From positions 186,001 through 250,000 of the forward strand of contig NZ_JACNML010000005.1 in NCBI RefSeq assembly GCF_020005365.1: a DNA stretch of 64,000 nt, written 5' to 3'. The notes under the pieces are model-generated. The model did not search any database. It saw only the letters and a list, made by a program, of their open reading frames with translations, and was not told where the DNA came from. Source of the DNA: Kangiella shandongensis. Lineage in GTDB: Bacteria; Pseudomonadota; Gammaproteobacteria; Enterobacterales; Kangiellaceae. Below, in pieces: positions 10,693 to 20,514 of the stretch (positions are counted from its first letter, which is position 1; each line of letters begins with the position of its first letter). The position numbers and the translations under genes are program-made.

Positions 10693-11142
10693 GTGAATTA
10701 CTCTATTTTAAGCTGGGCGGAGTTGAGTAAAGAACAGCTCTACCAGCTTTTACGGCTTCGTTCGGAAGTGTTTGTGGTTGAGCAGGAATGTGCTTATCAG
10801 GATCTGGATGGGCTGGATGAACAGGCTCAGCATATCCTGGTAATTGGCACTGACAATCAACTTAACGGGTACACCAGAATCTATGAGGCGCTCTATCAAG
10901 GAAAGACGTATCAGGCGATTGGACGGGTCTGCGTTAAAGCTTCTCAACGGGGACAAGGCGTTGCTCGACAAATGATGCAGGTAACGCTTGATCATATTGA
11001 GAGTAAAAGCCAAGAAGCTGTAACGGTGAGTGCACAGGCGTATCTGGAGGCTTTTTACCAGCAGTTAGGTTTTAACACCGTATCGGAACCTTATCTGGAA
11101 GACGGTATCCCACACATTAGGATGATCAGAGAAAGACATTAA
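10693..11142 (+). CDS. GNAT family N-acetyltransferase (ElaA-like)
   Basis: A 149-aa GNAT protein. It has the ElaA-type N-terminus (LSKEQLYQLLRLRSEVFVVEQECAYQDLDGLD), the acetyl-CoA loop RGQGVARQMM and the closing AYLEAFYQQLGF. The substrate is unknown. The start is GTG at 10693, 6 bp after tdh, with AGG upstream. Probably co-transcribed with tdh and glpG. Confidence 0.85.
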   Translation: MNYSILSWAELSKEQLYQLLRLRSEVFVVEQECAYQDLDGLDEQAQHILVIGTDNQLNGYTRIYEALYQGKTYQAIGRVCVKASQRGQGVARQMMQVTLDHIESKSQEAVTVSAQAYLEAFYQQLGFNTVSEPYLEDGIPHIRMIRERH

Positions 11143-11144
11143 TT

Positions 11145-11759
11145 ATGCTAAAAGATTTTCTAACTCGTGCCGGCTGGATGACTAAACTATTGGTTGGGAT
11201 CAGTGTCGTGGTCTCGATTATTACGCTGTCAGGCAGCAATCAGTTAACAGGGTATTTTACCTTTGACTGGCAATTAATTCTGCAAGGTCAGATACACCGG
11301 CTGATCACGCCGATCTTTCTGCACTTTATGATTGGTTCTTTGCCGATCCACCTGTTATTTAACATGATGTGGTTATGGGATCTGGGTGGTTCTATTGAGA
11401 AAGAGCGGGGGCCCTGGTATCTGTTGGGACTGGTGCTGGTCATTGGTGCTGCTTCCAATTTTGCCCAATATTTTGCCGAGTTTATGTCTAGCGGCTACGT
11501 CAGCCCGCGTTATATCTTTGGTGGTATGTCGGGCGTCGTCTTTGGGCTGTTAGGTTTTATTTTTGTGCGCCGAAAATTTGATCCTTTCTTCCGCGTTGAT
11601 CTTCACCCGGGTATTATGCAGTTTATGATGATCTGGCTGGTGTTGGGCTTTGTATTGAACTCTACCGGCATGATTGGTATCGCCAATGCTGCGCACCTGA
11701 TTGGCTTGATAGCAGGTGGTACATTAGGCTTTATTACCTCAAAGGTTAAAGCGTTTTAG
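11145..11759 (+). CDS. glpG: Rhomboid family intramembrane serine protease
   Basis: A 204-aa polytopic membrane protein with the rhomboid catalytic motifs: HLLFNMMWLWDLG (oxyanion-side His/Asn), GGMSGVVFGLLGF with the nucleophile serine in GxSG, and NAAHLIGLIAGG with the catalytic histidine. It cleaves membrane proteins within the bilayer. It is shorter than E. coli GlpG and lacks its N-terminal cytoplasmic domain. It is followed after 10 bp by a GlpE-type rhodanese, the reverse of the E. coli glpE-glpG order. Confidence 0.87.
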   Translation: MLKDFLTRAGWMTKLLVGISVVVSIITLSGSNQLTGYFTFDWQLILQGQIHRLITPIFLHFMIGSLPIHLLFNMMWLWDLGGSIEKERGPWYLLGLVLVIGAASNFAQYFAEFMSSGYVSPRYIFGGMSGVVFGLLGFIFVRRKFDPFFRVDLHPGIMQFMMIWLVLGFVLNSTGMIGIANAAHLIGLIAGGTLGFITSKVKAF

Positions 11760-11769
11760 TTGAGTTATT

Positions 11770-12087
11770 ATGAATTTTAAGCGAATTAGCATTGAAGAAG
11801 TGAGTCAATTAGATCAGAAGCAGTCGATCAATGTGATTGATATTCGGGATCCGCAGTCGTTTGCTGCAGGACACATGCCGCAAGCGGTTAATATCAATAA
11901 TCAAAATGCCGCCGATTACATCGAGCACACTGATAAATCAAAACCGCTGGTGGTGGTCTGTTATCACGGCCACAGCAGCCAACCGGCAGCGCAGTATTTT
12001 GCTGCTCAGGGTTTTGAAGAAGTGTATAGCATGGATGGCGGCTTTGAAGTGTGGAAGCTGAATCATCCGGTGGATACCGAGCAGTGA
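11770..12087 (+). CDS. glpE: Thiosulfate sulfurtransferase GlpE
   Basis: A 105-aa rhodanese whose active-site loop CYHGHSSQ and flanking AAQYFAAQGFEEVYSMDGGFEVW match GlpE. It transfers sulfur from thiosulfate to acceptors such as cyanide or thioredoxin. It sits directly after the rhomboid gene. Confidence 0.9.
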   Translation: MNFKRISIEEVSQLDQKQSINVIDIRDPQSFAAGHMPQAVNINNQNAADYIEHTDKSKPLVVVCYHGHSSQPAAQYFAAQGFEEVYSMDGGFEVWKLNHPVDTEQ

Positions 12088-12099
12088 TGCTCCGGGAAG

Positions 12100-12333
12100 T
12101 CAGGCAGAAAATGTCTCCATCGAGTCATTGTCGAGCTCTTTCCCTAGAATTTCTTTAGCTCGAATCAAGTTCTCTTCGTCAACCATTAAGGGAATTTCAC
12201 CGACGGCCGCACCGTAGGTGTTATGAAAACCCTCATGCAAAATGGTGGCCTCTATACCATGTGTTTCCAATAGACCCTTGGCTATATGGGCTTGCATGGT
12301 ATCAGCATAAGTCTCAACAACTGCTAAAGCCAT
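12100..12333 (-). CDS. DUF2007 family protein
   Basis: A 77-aa protein of the DUF2007 (putative signal transducing) family: YADTMQAHIAKGLLETHGIEATI is the typical N-terminal helix-strand, and VGEIPLMVDEENLIRAKEIL the second half. It starts at an ATG with a strong AAGGAGG ribosome binding site. Function unknown. It is convergent with glpE with a 12-bp gap and divergent from ubiC. Confidence 0.8.
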   Translation of the reverse strand: MALAVVETYADTMQAHIAKGLLETHGIEATILHEGFHNTYGAAVGEIPLMVDEENLIRAKEILGKELDNDSMETFSA

Positions 12334-12435
12334 TATCGCCTCCTTGTTAACACTTCACTATTATTAAGACACGAGCGGCTAGGGTTTGTAAATAGAATCC
12401 AGTACAATAACTGAAAATTTACCGTCTGCCTTGCT

Positions 12436-12987
12436 ATGGACTTTTCGACTTGGCGTAGCGCTAATGATGCCGTCATACAACAGTTACCGTATTATATCGC
12501 TGAATGGGTTGCTGAGTTTGGCTCATTAACGCAAAAGCTGTCCTGTTACGCCGATCCGGTTCGACTCGAGCTACTTAAAGAGTCACTTGAGAATGCGACT
12601 GACAATGAGCAGCAGCTACTGGGTCTGGTCAATAACGCTCAGAGCCAAGTGCGTGAAGTGACGTTATACGGTCCGGGCAAGCCCTGGATTTATGCGCGAA
12701 CGGTCGTGCCAGCCGATAATAAAGCCCTGTTAACGGGGTTGGGCGACAAACCGCTCGGCAGTATATTGTTTACTTCCCGTGAATTGCGGAGGTATTCGCT
12801 GGAAGTGCGGCAACTGCAAGCTGGTGATGAGTTATTTAATGAGGCGTTACAGCAGGTTGACGGTAAGCATAAACCAGATTACTTGTGGGCCAGACGCTCT
12901 GTCTGGGGGAGTGGTGATACCGCGGCAGGAAAAAAACTGCTGTTAGTCGAGGTCTTCTTACCGGATTCACCGCTGTATAACGATTAA
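12436..12987 (+). CDS. ubiC: Chorismate pyruvate-lyase
   Basis: Removes pyruvate from chorismate to give 4-hydroxybenzoate, the first committed step of ubiquinone biosynthesis. The 183-aa sequence shows REVTLYGPGKPWIYARTVVP and PLGSILFTSRELRR, and the C-terminal WARRSVW...LLVEVFLPDSPLY, typical of UbiC. ubiA follows after 16 bp and uses its product. Confidence 0.93.
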   Translation: MDFSTWRSANDAVIQQLPYYIAEWVAEFGSLTQKLSCYADPVRLELLKESLENATDNEQQLLGLVNNAQSQVREVTLYGPGKPWIYARTVVPADNKALLTGLGDKPLGSILFTSRELRRYSLEVRQLQAGDELFNEALQQVDGKHKPDYLWARRSVWGSGDTAAGKKLLLVEVFLPDSPLYND

Positions 12988-13003
12988 AGCATAAAGCTAA
13001 ACC

Positions 13004-13879
13004 ATGAAATTAGAATTAAAGAAAGAACACTGGGGACACTATCTAAAACTGATGCGCTTTGATAAGCCAATAGGTACTTTCCTATTATTATGGCCGACGC
13101 TATGGGCTTTGTGGATTGCTGCCGAAGGTGTCCCCAACGGGTGGGTTTTTGTGGTCTTTGTGCTTGGCGTATTCCTAATGCGTTCGGCCGGTTGTATTAT
13201 CAACGACTATGCAGACCGGGACTTTGATGCGCATGTTTCGCGTACGCGAACGCGCCCGCTGGCTCAGAATCTGGTGACAACGGATGAAGCACTGACTCTG
13301 TTTGCAGTGTTAGTGTTTATGGCGCTTCTATTAGTGCTAACACTCAACTGGTTGACGATAGGTTTGAGTGTGGTGGCCTTACTGCTGGCATCAACCTATC
13401 CGTTCATGAAGCGCTATACCTATTACCCTCAGGTGGTGTTGGGTGCCGCTTTCTCCTGGGGTATTCCAATGGCTTTTGCCGCTATTCAAGATACGGTACC
13501 GATTATTACCTGGTTAATATATGTGGCGACTCTACTGTGGGTGCTGGCCTACGATACGTTGTATGGGATGGTCGACCGGGAAGATGATCTTAAGCTGGGT
13601 TTAAAGTCGACGGCGATTCTATTCGGTGATATGGATTTGATGCTAATCACTGCCATCCAAGCGATGTTTATTTTTGGCATGTTGCTGCTGGGCCAACAGC
13701 TTGAGCTGTCTTTTTATTATTATCTAGGCTGGCTGGCTGCTGTTGGTTTGATTACTCGACAGGTTTGGCGTTGTCGCACCCGCAATCCCAAGGAATGCTT
13801 CAACGCCTTTCTTAATAACAATTATGTTGGACTAGCTTTCTTCCTTGGACTGGTCTGTCATTACTGGTTCGGTGCCTAG
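13004..13879 (+). CDS. ubiA: 4-hydroxybenzoate polyprenyltransferase
   Basis: Integral membrane enzyme that prenylates 4-hydroxybenzoate. The 291-aa protein has the two Asp-rich motifs NDYADRDFD (about residue 66) and YDTLYGMVDREDD (about 185), which bind the magnesium-diphosphate, and about eight membrane segments. Its last 48 bp overlap the 3' end of plsB on the other strand. Confidence 0.96.
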   Translation: MKLELKKEHWGHYLKLMRFDKPIGTFLLLWPTLWALWIAAEGVPNGWVFVVFVLGVFLMRSAGCIINDYADRDFDAHVSRTRTRPLAQNLVTTDEALTLFAVLVFMALLLVLTLNWLTIGLSVVALLLASTYPFMKRYTYYPQVVLGAAFSWGIPMAFAAIQDTVPIITWLIYVATLLWVLAYDTLYGMVDREDDLKLGLKSTAILFGDMDLMLITAIQAMFIFGMLLLGQQLELSFYYYLGWLAAVGLITRQVWRCRTRNPKECFNAFLNNNYVGLAFFLGLVCHYWFGA

Positions 13880-16366
13880 CTCTTTATTCTGACGTAAGCT
13901 CCGTGACGCTTTTTTGAGTCCCTGCTGCAGGGGAACGCTCAGTAGATTCAATACGGTTGAATAGAGCGTTTCACATTGTTGCGTTGGGCGCATGCCAGTC
14001 CCTTCAGTATGATGGACCCAACCTTCCTCCTTGAGGACCTTAACCTGATTACGGAACAGGTTTTTATCGAAAAACTCAGGAGCATTGATACTGTGCAGCG
14101 CGGCAATACGCTGTGCAAGTTTCTGACTTTCCTGCTCCAGCTCGGCACGACGAAGGCTTTCATGATCCTGTAGGCTGTGCAACATCGTTAAGCTGATGGC
14201 GTAACGCTGTAAAGCTGGCTGCACGGCTTGTGCTAATGTCATCAGGCGTGACCAGTTTGGATCCTCATCGCTGGCGGAGGATATGTTGCCGCCTTTTTCC
14301 TGCAACAAGCCGAGTGTAATCAGACTATCCAGCACTAAATCGACCTGCTCGCTGAGAGCTTCGCGTTGCCAACGGATATAGAGCTCTTGATGGAGGAAAG
14401 GATAAATCAGTTTAATGTAGCCTTTGATCTCATCGCGAGATACGTGATCGTGACGTTGAAACACCGCGGCGATTAATGATGGCAGGGCGTAAATATGCAG
14501 TATGTTATTACTGTAGTAGGTCGATAAGATCGCTTCGTCGCCTTCAATGAAAACGACATCGCCTGCCGGATCGGAGAACTCCTGAACCATTCCCAGTTTG
14601 AGTGCCGTCTCGAGTAGCTGCAGGCCACTATGCTGCGGCAAATTAATATAATCGCTGTAAGGGGCGGACTTAGCTAAGGTGATCAGCATATCAAGATGTG
14701 ATATCAGCTCATTTTTGTCCATGGCCTGTCGCGGCGTAGCTAACAGGCTTAAACTGACCAGACAGACACTATTTACACTGGCGGCAGCATTAATACGGCG
14801 GTTAATTTCATCGCCGAGTTCAGTCACGGTGTTGGATAACCATTCGGGGCGCTCTTCCTGATCTTGTGAGGATTGACGCCAGTCGATATTTCGTTGTTGC
14901 AGGAAGTCCTGTAAATCAAGTGGCTGACCGAAGTTGAGGTAGACTTTGCCATAGAAGCGCTTCAGGGCTTTACGTACCCCTAACAGTTGACCGAAAGATT
15001 CCTTCTGTTTGCGTTTGCCACGCAGTTCGCCAACGTAACTTTTACCTTCAAACATGCGCTCATAGCCAATATAAACTGGCACAAACAGAATCGGTTTTTT
15101 GAGGCCGCGCAACAAGCTCTGTACAGTCATGGCGAGCATACCGGTTTTTGGCGTTAACAAACGGCCAGTCCGACTGCGCCCACCTTCCTGAAAATACTCG
15201 ACGGGTATGCCCTTGTTAAACAGGCGGTACAGGTATTCGTTAAAAACAGCAGCATACAGGCGGTTACCGCGGAAACTACGGCGTAAGAAGAAAGCACCAC
15301 CACGACGCAGAATGGAGCCCACGGGCCAGAAGTTTAAGTTAATACCGGCAGCGATATGCGGCGGTGCCAACCCTTCATGGTACAGCTGATAAGACAGTAA
15401 CAAATAATCGGCATGGCTGCGGTGGCAGGGCACGTAAATAATCTCATGATCTTTCGCCATTTGCCGTACTTGTTTGAGGTTATTCACTTCAATACCAGCG
15501 TAGATCTTATACCAGACACGCGTCAGCAGGCTGGAGAGGAAACGGATCATGCGCGGACTGAAGTTAGCGGCAATTTCTTTGACGTATTTACCTGCTTCCT
15601 GTTCCAGTTCGTCAGAGCTGCGCTTGTTTTTGCCCTTGGTCTGCTCGCGCGCTATTACTTGCTGAACTGAGTCCGAGGCAACGATACCGTCGATCAGATC
15701 TCGGCGATTTTCGGTACGAGGGCCGACGGTCGCTACCCAGGCACGATTGAAATGCACGCGTAAAATGCGGCTAAGTTTATGGGCATTCTTTTCAGGCGCG
15801 ATACTGAGATCGATATCCGGTGAACTCAGTTCTATCGGCTGTCCGTATTGAAGCAGACACTGCCGACCGGAGAACAACATGATCAGGAACTTACCAAAGC
15901 GCCCCGACTCTTCGATACTGGACACAAAATAGCGCAGAAAAGACTTCTCTTTGCCCGGATTGCGGCCCCAATACATCGACACTGGGACCAGTTTATACGG
16001 TTTGTTAGGGTTTGCCTGCTGCGCCTTGAGCAGCTTAACGATACTGGCCTTGTGGGCCTCGTTTTCTTTGTGGCGACGGAAAATACTGGGACGATTATTA
16101 AGGAACAGGCAGCTGCCCTGCGCCGGGATGTTCAATTTCTGATCGGTAGCTTTACCTGCCGGTAGCTCAAGCTGCTCGCCTTGTCGTCTCAGCAGTTCGA
16201 TCGAAGTCATGGACTGTGTGCGCAAGACATAGACGATATGGTCTTCAGCCGATAAATGAAACTCGGACTGAGGGTCAGACGGCGCACGTTTTTCACGTAC
16301 CAATAACTTTAATGGCAGGCGCAATAAAGCCAGAGAAAAGTTCTTTAAACTCGAAGACAAGGACAT
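13832..16366 (-). CDS. plsB: Glycerol-3-phosphate 1-O-acyltransferase PlsB
   Basis: Acylates glycerol-3-phosphate, the first step of phospholipid synthesis, at the inner membrane. The 844-aa protein has the acyltransferase blocks HRSHADYLLLSY (HX4D), RRSFRGNRLYAAVF, YFQEGGRSRTGRLL and PILFVPVYIGYE in order around residues 330-460. It is slightly longer than E. coli PlsB. It is third in a minus-strand run after the acyl-CoA ligase and PLP decarboxylase genes, 16 bp from the latter, an unusual setting for plsB. Confidence 0.96.
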   Translation of the reverse strand: MSLSSSLKNFSLALLRLPLKLLVREKRAPSDPQSEFHLSAEDHIVYVLRTQSMTSIELLRRQGEQLELPAGKATDQKLNIPAQGSCLFLNNRPSIFRRHKENEAHKASIVKLLKAQQANPNKPYKLVPVSMYWGRNPGKEKSFLRYFVSSIEESGRFGKFLIMLFSGRQCLLQYGQPIELSSPDIDLSIAPEKNAHKLSRILRVHFNRAWVATVGPRTENRRDLIDGIVASDSVQQVIAREQTKGKNKRSSDELEQEAGKYVKEIAANFSPRMIRFLSSLLTRVWYKIYAGIEVNNLKQVRQMAKDHEIIYVPCHRSHADYLLLSYQLYHEGLAPPHIAAGINLNFWPVGSILRRGGAFFLRRSFRGNRLYAAVFNEYLYRLFNKGIPVEYFQEGGRSRTGRLLTPKTGMLAMTVQSLLRGLKKPILFVPVYIGYERMFEGKSYVGELRGKRKQKESFGQLLGVRKALKRFYGKVYLNFGQPLDLQDFLQQRNIDWRQSSQDQEERPEWLSNTVTELGDEINRRINAAASVNSVCLVSLSLLATPRQAMDKNELISHLDMLITLAKSAPYSDYINLPQHSGLQLLETALKLGMVQEFSDPAGDVVFIEGDEAILSTYYSNNILHIYALPSLIAAVFQRHDHVSRDEIKGYIKLIYPFLHQELYIRWQREALSEQVDLVLDSLITLGLLQEKGGNISSASDEDPNWSRLMTLAQAVQPALQRYAISLTMLHSLQDHESLRRAELEQESQKLAQRIAALHSINAPEFFDKNLFRNQVKVLKEEGWVHHTEGTGMRPTQQCETLYSTVLNLLSVPLQQGLKKASRSLRQNKELGTEPVMTDQSKEES

Positions 16367-16382
16367 AAGTTGATGTAACCTA

Positions 16383-17621
16383 TTAAAGTAATAATTGAAC
16401 GGGTGCTGGGTGGCTCAAAAAGTCACGGGGACTGGCGCTGTAACCGTAGGCGCCGGACTGATAAACCGCAATAATATCACCAATCTCGGCTTTTGGCAGG
16501 GAGATATTGCTGCCGAGGATGTCGAGTGGCGTGCACAGAGGGCCAACCACATCGACCACTTCCTGTTGTTCTGATTTCATTTGCGTCGCTACCGCCAGTG
16601 GATAATTCTTACGAATCACCTGGCCGAAATTACCAGAGGCGGCCAGATGGTGGTGCAGACCACCGTTGGTGATGAGGTAGCGTTTGCCACGTGAGACTTT
16701 GGTATCGGTCACCTGGCACAGATATAAACCAGCATTGCCCACCAGATAGCGTCCCAGCTCCAGAATAATCTCACAATCCGCCAGCAGATGAGCATACTGC
16801 TTCTTAAGTTGCTGCAGATTGTCAGCAATCGGTTCCAGCTCAAGCGGCGTTTCGCCAGGGAAGTAAGGGATACCGAAGCCGCCACCAATATTCAGGTGGT
16901 GTAGCTGGAAGTGGTATTGTTCAACCAGTCGTTCGACTAAAGCAAAAATATTATTGTGGGCACTGATGATCGATTCAGGGCGCAAATTTTGTGAACCAGT
17001 AAAAATATGTAGGCCCTGAAAAACCAGTCGCGGATGACGCAGCGGTTCGATTAAATCAGACAGTTGTTCAACATCAATACCGAACTGCTGAGGTCCACCG
17101 CCCATTTTCATACCAGAGGACTTAAGTTCAAAATCAGGATTTAGCCGAAGTGCGATATTAGCCTTGCTATCGAGCTTTTCAGCCTGCTCAATGATCCGCT
17201 GCAGTTCGGTTTTAGATTCGACGTTTAAGGTAATATTGCTCGCCAGAGCCATGGCGATTTCCCGCTCCGACTTGCCGGGGCCAGCAAAGCTGATATTACG
17301 GTTATCCATCGATGTCGCCAAAGCCAGATGCAGCTCTTGGCCGGAAGCGACATCCAGACCATCGACTTGTTGAGCCATGTAGCTGAGCAGTGGCGAGAAC
17401 GGATTCGCTTTGATCGCATAATGCAGACTGATTTGTGGGAAATAGTGACGCAAACGCTCCACATTGGCTTTAATTACGCTCTTATCATAAACATAACAGG
17501 GTGTTTGACCAGCGATGGTCACCACTTCACTTACCGTTCTGCCGGCAATCAGTAACTGATTGTCTCGGTGCGAGAACTGATCCATCGTTGCGTGCTGTTT
17601 TTGGGTCACTGTGTTCACCAT
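16383..17621 (-). CDS. Pyridoxal-dependent decarboxylase, exosortase A system-associated
   Basis: A 412-aa fold-type III PLP decarboxylase related to LysA. Visible motifs: YAIKANPFSPLL with the PLP lysine, GGGFGIPYF, ELGRYLVGNAGLYL, LCTPLDILGS and YQSGAYGYSAS. The neighbouring acyl-CoA ligase and the length point to the subfamily found with exosortase A/PEP-CTERM exopolysaccharide loci rather than true diaminopimelate decarboxylase. The subfamily call is from family knowledge and context. Confidence 0.78.
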   Translation of the reverse strand: MVNTVTQKQHATMDQFSHRDNQLLIAGRTVSEVVTIAGQTPCYVYDKSVIKANVERLRHYFPQISLHYAIKANPFSPLLSYMAQQVDGLDVASGQELHLALATSMDNRNISFAGPGKSEREIAMALASNITLNVESKTELQRIIEQAEKLDSKANIALRLNPDFELKSSGMKMGGGPQQFGIDVEQLSDLIEPLRHPRLVFQGLHIFTGSQNLRPESIISAHNNIFALVERLVEQYHFQLHHLNIGGGFGIPYFPGETPLELEPIADNLQQLKKQYAHLLADCEIILELGRYLVGNAGLYLCQVTDTKVSRGKRYLITNGGLHHHLAASGNFGQVIRKNYPLAVATQMKSEQQEVVDVVGPLCTPLDILGSNISLPKAEIGDIIAVYQSGAYGYSASPRDFLSHPAPVQLLL

Positions 17622-17648
17622 ACGTTGTTATTTTTGCCGACAAGCTGA

Positions 17649-19262
17649 CTACTGTGCCAGATATTGGTACTGCTGCTGTAGAGCGGGTCGATCAATCTTG
17701 CCGTTAGCATTGCGTGGTAACTGCTCGACAAACTCGATATATCGGGGCTGCATATAATTAGGCAGTTGCTGCTGACAGTAGCGCTTGATAGTTTTAATCA
17801 GAGTTTCCTGATCATCGCTGTCGGCTTTGAGCACTAACAATATGGCTTGCCCGAGCTGAGAGTCGTTAACACCAATCGCTGCCACTTCCTGCAGCTGCTC
17901 TAAGCCATACAGGGTATCTTCGAGCTCGGCAGGACTGATACGATATCCTGAGCATTTTATCATATCGTCCTGACGACCGATAAAGTATAAAAAGCCATCT
18001 CTATCACGTTTTACCGTATCGCCGGACCAGACCGCAATTTCGGCTCGATGGTTATTCTGTTTTAAGGGTTTAAAGCGTTTAGCGGTTTTTTCCGGAGCAT
18101 TCCAGTAGCCCAGACTGACGTGTACGCCTCGATGAACCAGCTCGCCCGGTTCATCGATCTCACATTCACTGCCGTCTGCACGCAGTACCAGAATCTCGGC
18201 GTTGGGTATGGCCTTGCCGATGGAGTTAGGACGCTTGTCGAGTTCGTGTGGCTCAAGGTAGGTTGAGCGGAAAGCTTCGGTCAGCCCATACATTAAATAA
18301 GGCGCCGTATCAGGTAATGCTGTCTGTAGCTGGCGTAACGTCTTCTCCGGCATGGCACCACCAGTATTGGTAATATAGCGTAGCGACTCCTTGGCTTCCT
18401 GCGGCCACTCCAGAGTGGACAGTTGTACCCACAAGGGGGGAACTGCCGCCAGCCCTGTTACCGAATGTTTCACTACCTGGCGGATGACATCTTTTGGTAG
18501 CAGGTATTCCATCAATACGACTTTGGCACCCACCAGTAAGGCTGTCGTCACCTGACTGAGTCCGTAGTCAAAACTGAGGGGCAAAACGGCAAGCAGGGTA
18601 TCATTATGCGTATTATGCAGGTATTGACTGACGCTTTGTGCACCGGCTATCAGGTTCTGGTGCGAAAGGCAGACGCCTTTGGGTTGACCCGTTGAACCGG
18701 AAGTATACAGAATGGCAGCGAGGTCGGTTAGAATACGCCTACGGCGTTGTGGCGATGTGTCTGGCTGAGCGATGAGTGCATCCCATAAGTGCATCTGCTG
18801 ATGCGAGGAAACTTCGAAATCTGTCGAGTCATCGACCAGCAAAAGGTGAAGCAAATCATCGCATTCCGGGTAGATGCTTTGTAGGATCTTGGCTCGCTGG
18901 CTGCTGGTAACCATCAGTTGGATATTACAGTCCTGAGCGATATAGCTGACCTGAGGCGCTTTGAGTAATGGGTTGATTGGTACAAATACCAAGCCGGCGC
19001 GACTGGCAGCAAAGAAAGCAATAACGGACTCGAGCTGCTTTGGTAGATATACCCCGATGCGGCTATTGGGCTCTAGCCCCAGCGCTATAAAGCGAGCGGC
19101 TAAGGCGTCGATATTCTCGTTAAGCTGTTGATAGGTTTGCTGTTGTTTGTTGTCATCAACGGCAACCTTATCGGCAAAGTTTTGACTGCTTAGGGTGACT
19201 ATGTCGTCAAACTGGCAAAGCATCAGCGATCCGTTATTATTGAATAAATAAGTTGCTGACAT
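17649..19262 (-). CDS. Acyl-CoA ligase (AMP-forming), exosortase A-associated type
   Basis: A 537-aa ANL-superfamily adenylating enzyme with the P-loop-like ILYTSGSTGQPKGV, MYGLTEAFRSTYL, the hinge GFLYFIGRQDDMIKCSGYRISPAELE and the C-terminal catalytic lysine in NANGKIDR. The ATG at 19262 has AAGGAA upstream; a Met 13 residues later (19223) is an alternative. It is 27 bp upstream of the PLP decarboxylase, the usual pairing in exosortase-linked loci. The natural acyl substrate is unknown. Confidence 0.78.
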   Translation of the reverse strand: MSATYLFNNNGSLMLCQFDDIVTLSSQNFADKVAVDDNKQQQTYQQLNENIDALAARFIALGLEPNSRIGVYLPKQLESVIAFFAASRAGLVFVPINPLLKAPQVSYIAQDCNIQLMVTSSQRAKILQSIYPECDDLLHLLLVDDSTDFEVSSHQQMHLWDALIAQPDTSPQRRRRILTDLAAILYTSGSTGQPKGVCLSHQNLIAGAQSVSQYLHNTHNDTLLAVLPLSFDYGLSQVTTALLVGAKVVLMEYLLPKDVIRQVVKHSVTGLAAVPPLWVQLSTLEWPQEAKESLRYITNTGGAMPEKTLRQLQTALPDTAPYLMYGLTEAFRSTYLEPHELDKRPNSIGKAIPNAEILVLRADGSECEIDEPGELVHRGVHVSLGYWNAPEKTAKRFKPLKQNNHRAEIAVWSGDTVKRDRDGFLYFIGRQDDMIKCSGYRISPAELEDTLYGLEQLQEVAAIGVNDSQLGQAILLVLKADSDDQETLIKTIKRYCQQQLPNYMQPRYIEFVEQLPRNANGKIDRPALQQQYQYLAQ

Positions 19263-19347
19263 TTTAGCGGTTTCCTTCTATAACGTCAGCTAAACAAAGT
19301 AAAATTGTCGCCCGGGCAACAGGGTGTAGATCGCAAAGGGCTCATAG

Positions 19348-20481
19348 ATGAGGTTAATCTGGTACATCGTTATACTGTTTATTGCTTACGGCTCGCTGTA
19401 TCCGTTTAACTTTGATCTGTCGCGCCCGTTACCCGCCGATCTCGGCGCCTGGCTACTGAATTGGCAACAGAGAACCATCCGCTCGGACGTGATTGCCAAT
19501 ATTTTATTATTCATCCCCTATGGCTTTTTTGGTGCATTAACCATTCAGCAGCAGCGTAAGCGACATTTATTGCTGTCGATATTGATGATGTTGCTGCTCG
19601 GTATTGTGTTTGCATTTTGCTTACAGTTTATCCAGTTTTACCTGCCGTCGCGGGTATCGCATGCGGCTGATGCCTTGCTCAATGCGGTCGGGATTTTGAT
19701 TGGTATTGCACTGGCAGCATACTCCAACAGTCAGCGCATACAGCGTATCATTCCGGCACGGTTACGACTGGCGATTTCACCAGCCTTTCTGGTGCTGTTT
19801 TTATGGATTGGCTGGCAGTTCTTCCCTTATATTCCCGTATTCGAAAGTAAGCAGTTCGGACAAAGTCTGGATACTATCGTCAATAGCACCTGGTCGTTAG
19901 TTTCGTGGTTACAGTATGTGTTGTTCTGGTTGGTCTTTTATCATTTACTGCAGAGATTGCTGGGTACAGATTATCGTATCAGTTTTATCATTTCGTTATC
20001 CGTATTCCTGCTCATTGTTAAACTTGCGATGTATCGTTCACAGATGGGCTGGAGTGAAGTGACGGCGTTGCCCTTGGCTATCATCATGCATCACATGATC
20101 TCTCAGCGCTGGATGGTACCTCTGCTGGCGATAAGCAGCGTTATCCTATTGTTGTGGGAAACGGTTTATCCACTGACGTTCCAAGGTCACATCAATGCAT
20201 TCCAATGGCTACCTTTTGATGACTTTCTAACAGGCTCGACCTGGTACAACTTGGGTGCGTTGATAGAAGAGTCGTTAATACTGTCCTCGGTGGGGTATTT
20301 TATTGCTAAGTGGTGGCATAATTATCGTGCTGCTGCGGGCTTTCTTTTCGCGTTATCGGTAGTTATTACGGGGTTACAGCTGTTTTTGGTGGGAAGGTAT
20401 CCGGATATTACGTTGGTGGTGATGGCGCTGGTGATTAGTATATTGCTGGTGAGATTGAGAGCAATGCAAACTGCTCACTGA
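19348..20481 (+). CDS. VanZ-like membrane protein
   Basis: A 377-aa polytopic membrane protein. The N-terminal part has VanZ-family features (FIAYGSLYPFNFDLSRP; DVIANILLFIPYGFFG; FIQFYLPSRVSHAADALLNAVGILIG), and the C-terminal half adds several more membrane segments. It is divergent from the exosortase-associated ligase gene, and VanZ-like proteins often occur in those loci. Function unknown. Confidence 0.75.
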   Translation: MRLIWYIVILFIAYGSLYPFNFDLSRPLPADLGAWLLNWQQRTIRSDVIANILLFIPYGFFGALTIQQQRKRHLLLSILMMLLLGIVFAFCLQFIQFYLPSRVSHAADALLNAVGILIGIALAAYSNSQRIQRIIPARLRLAISPAFLVLFLWIGWQFFPYIPVFESKQFGQSLDTIVNSTWSLVSWLQYVLFWLVFYHLLQRLLGTDYRISFIISLSVFLLIVKLAMYRSQMGWSEVTALPLAIIMHHMISQRWMVPLLAISSVILLLWETVYPLTFQGHINAFQWLPFDDFLTGSTWYNLGALIEESLILSSVGYFIAKWWHNYRAAAGFLFALSVVITGLQLFLVGRYPDITLVVMALVISILLVRLRAMQTAH

Positions 20482-20514
20482 AATCCCTTTCAGCGAATAC
20501 AGCCCAGTCAAAAA

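Noticed and set aside
12361-12435. Promoter for ubiC from TTGTAA and TACAAT
   Set aside because: The spacing of about 11 bases is too short.
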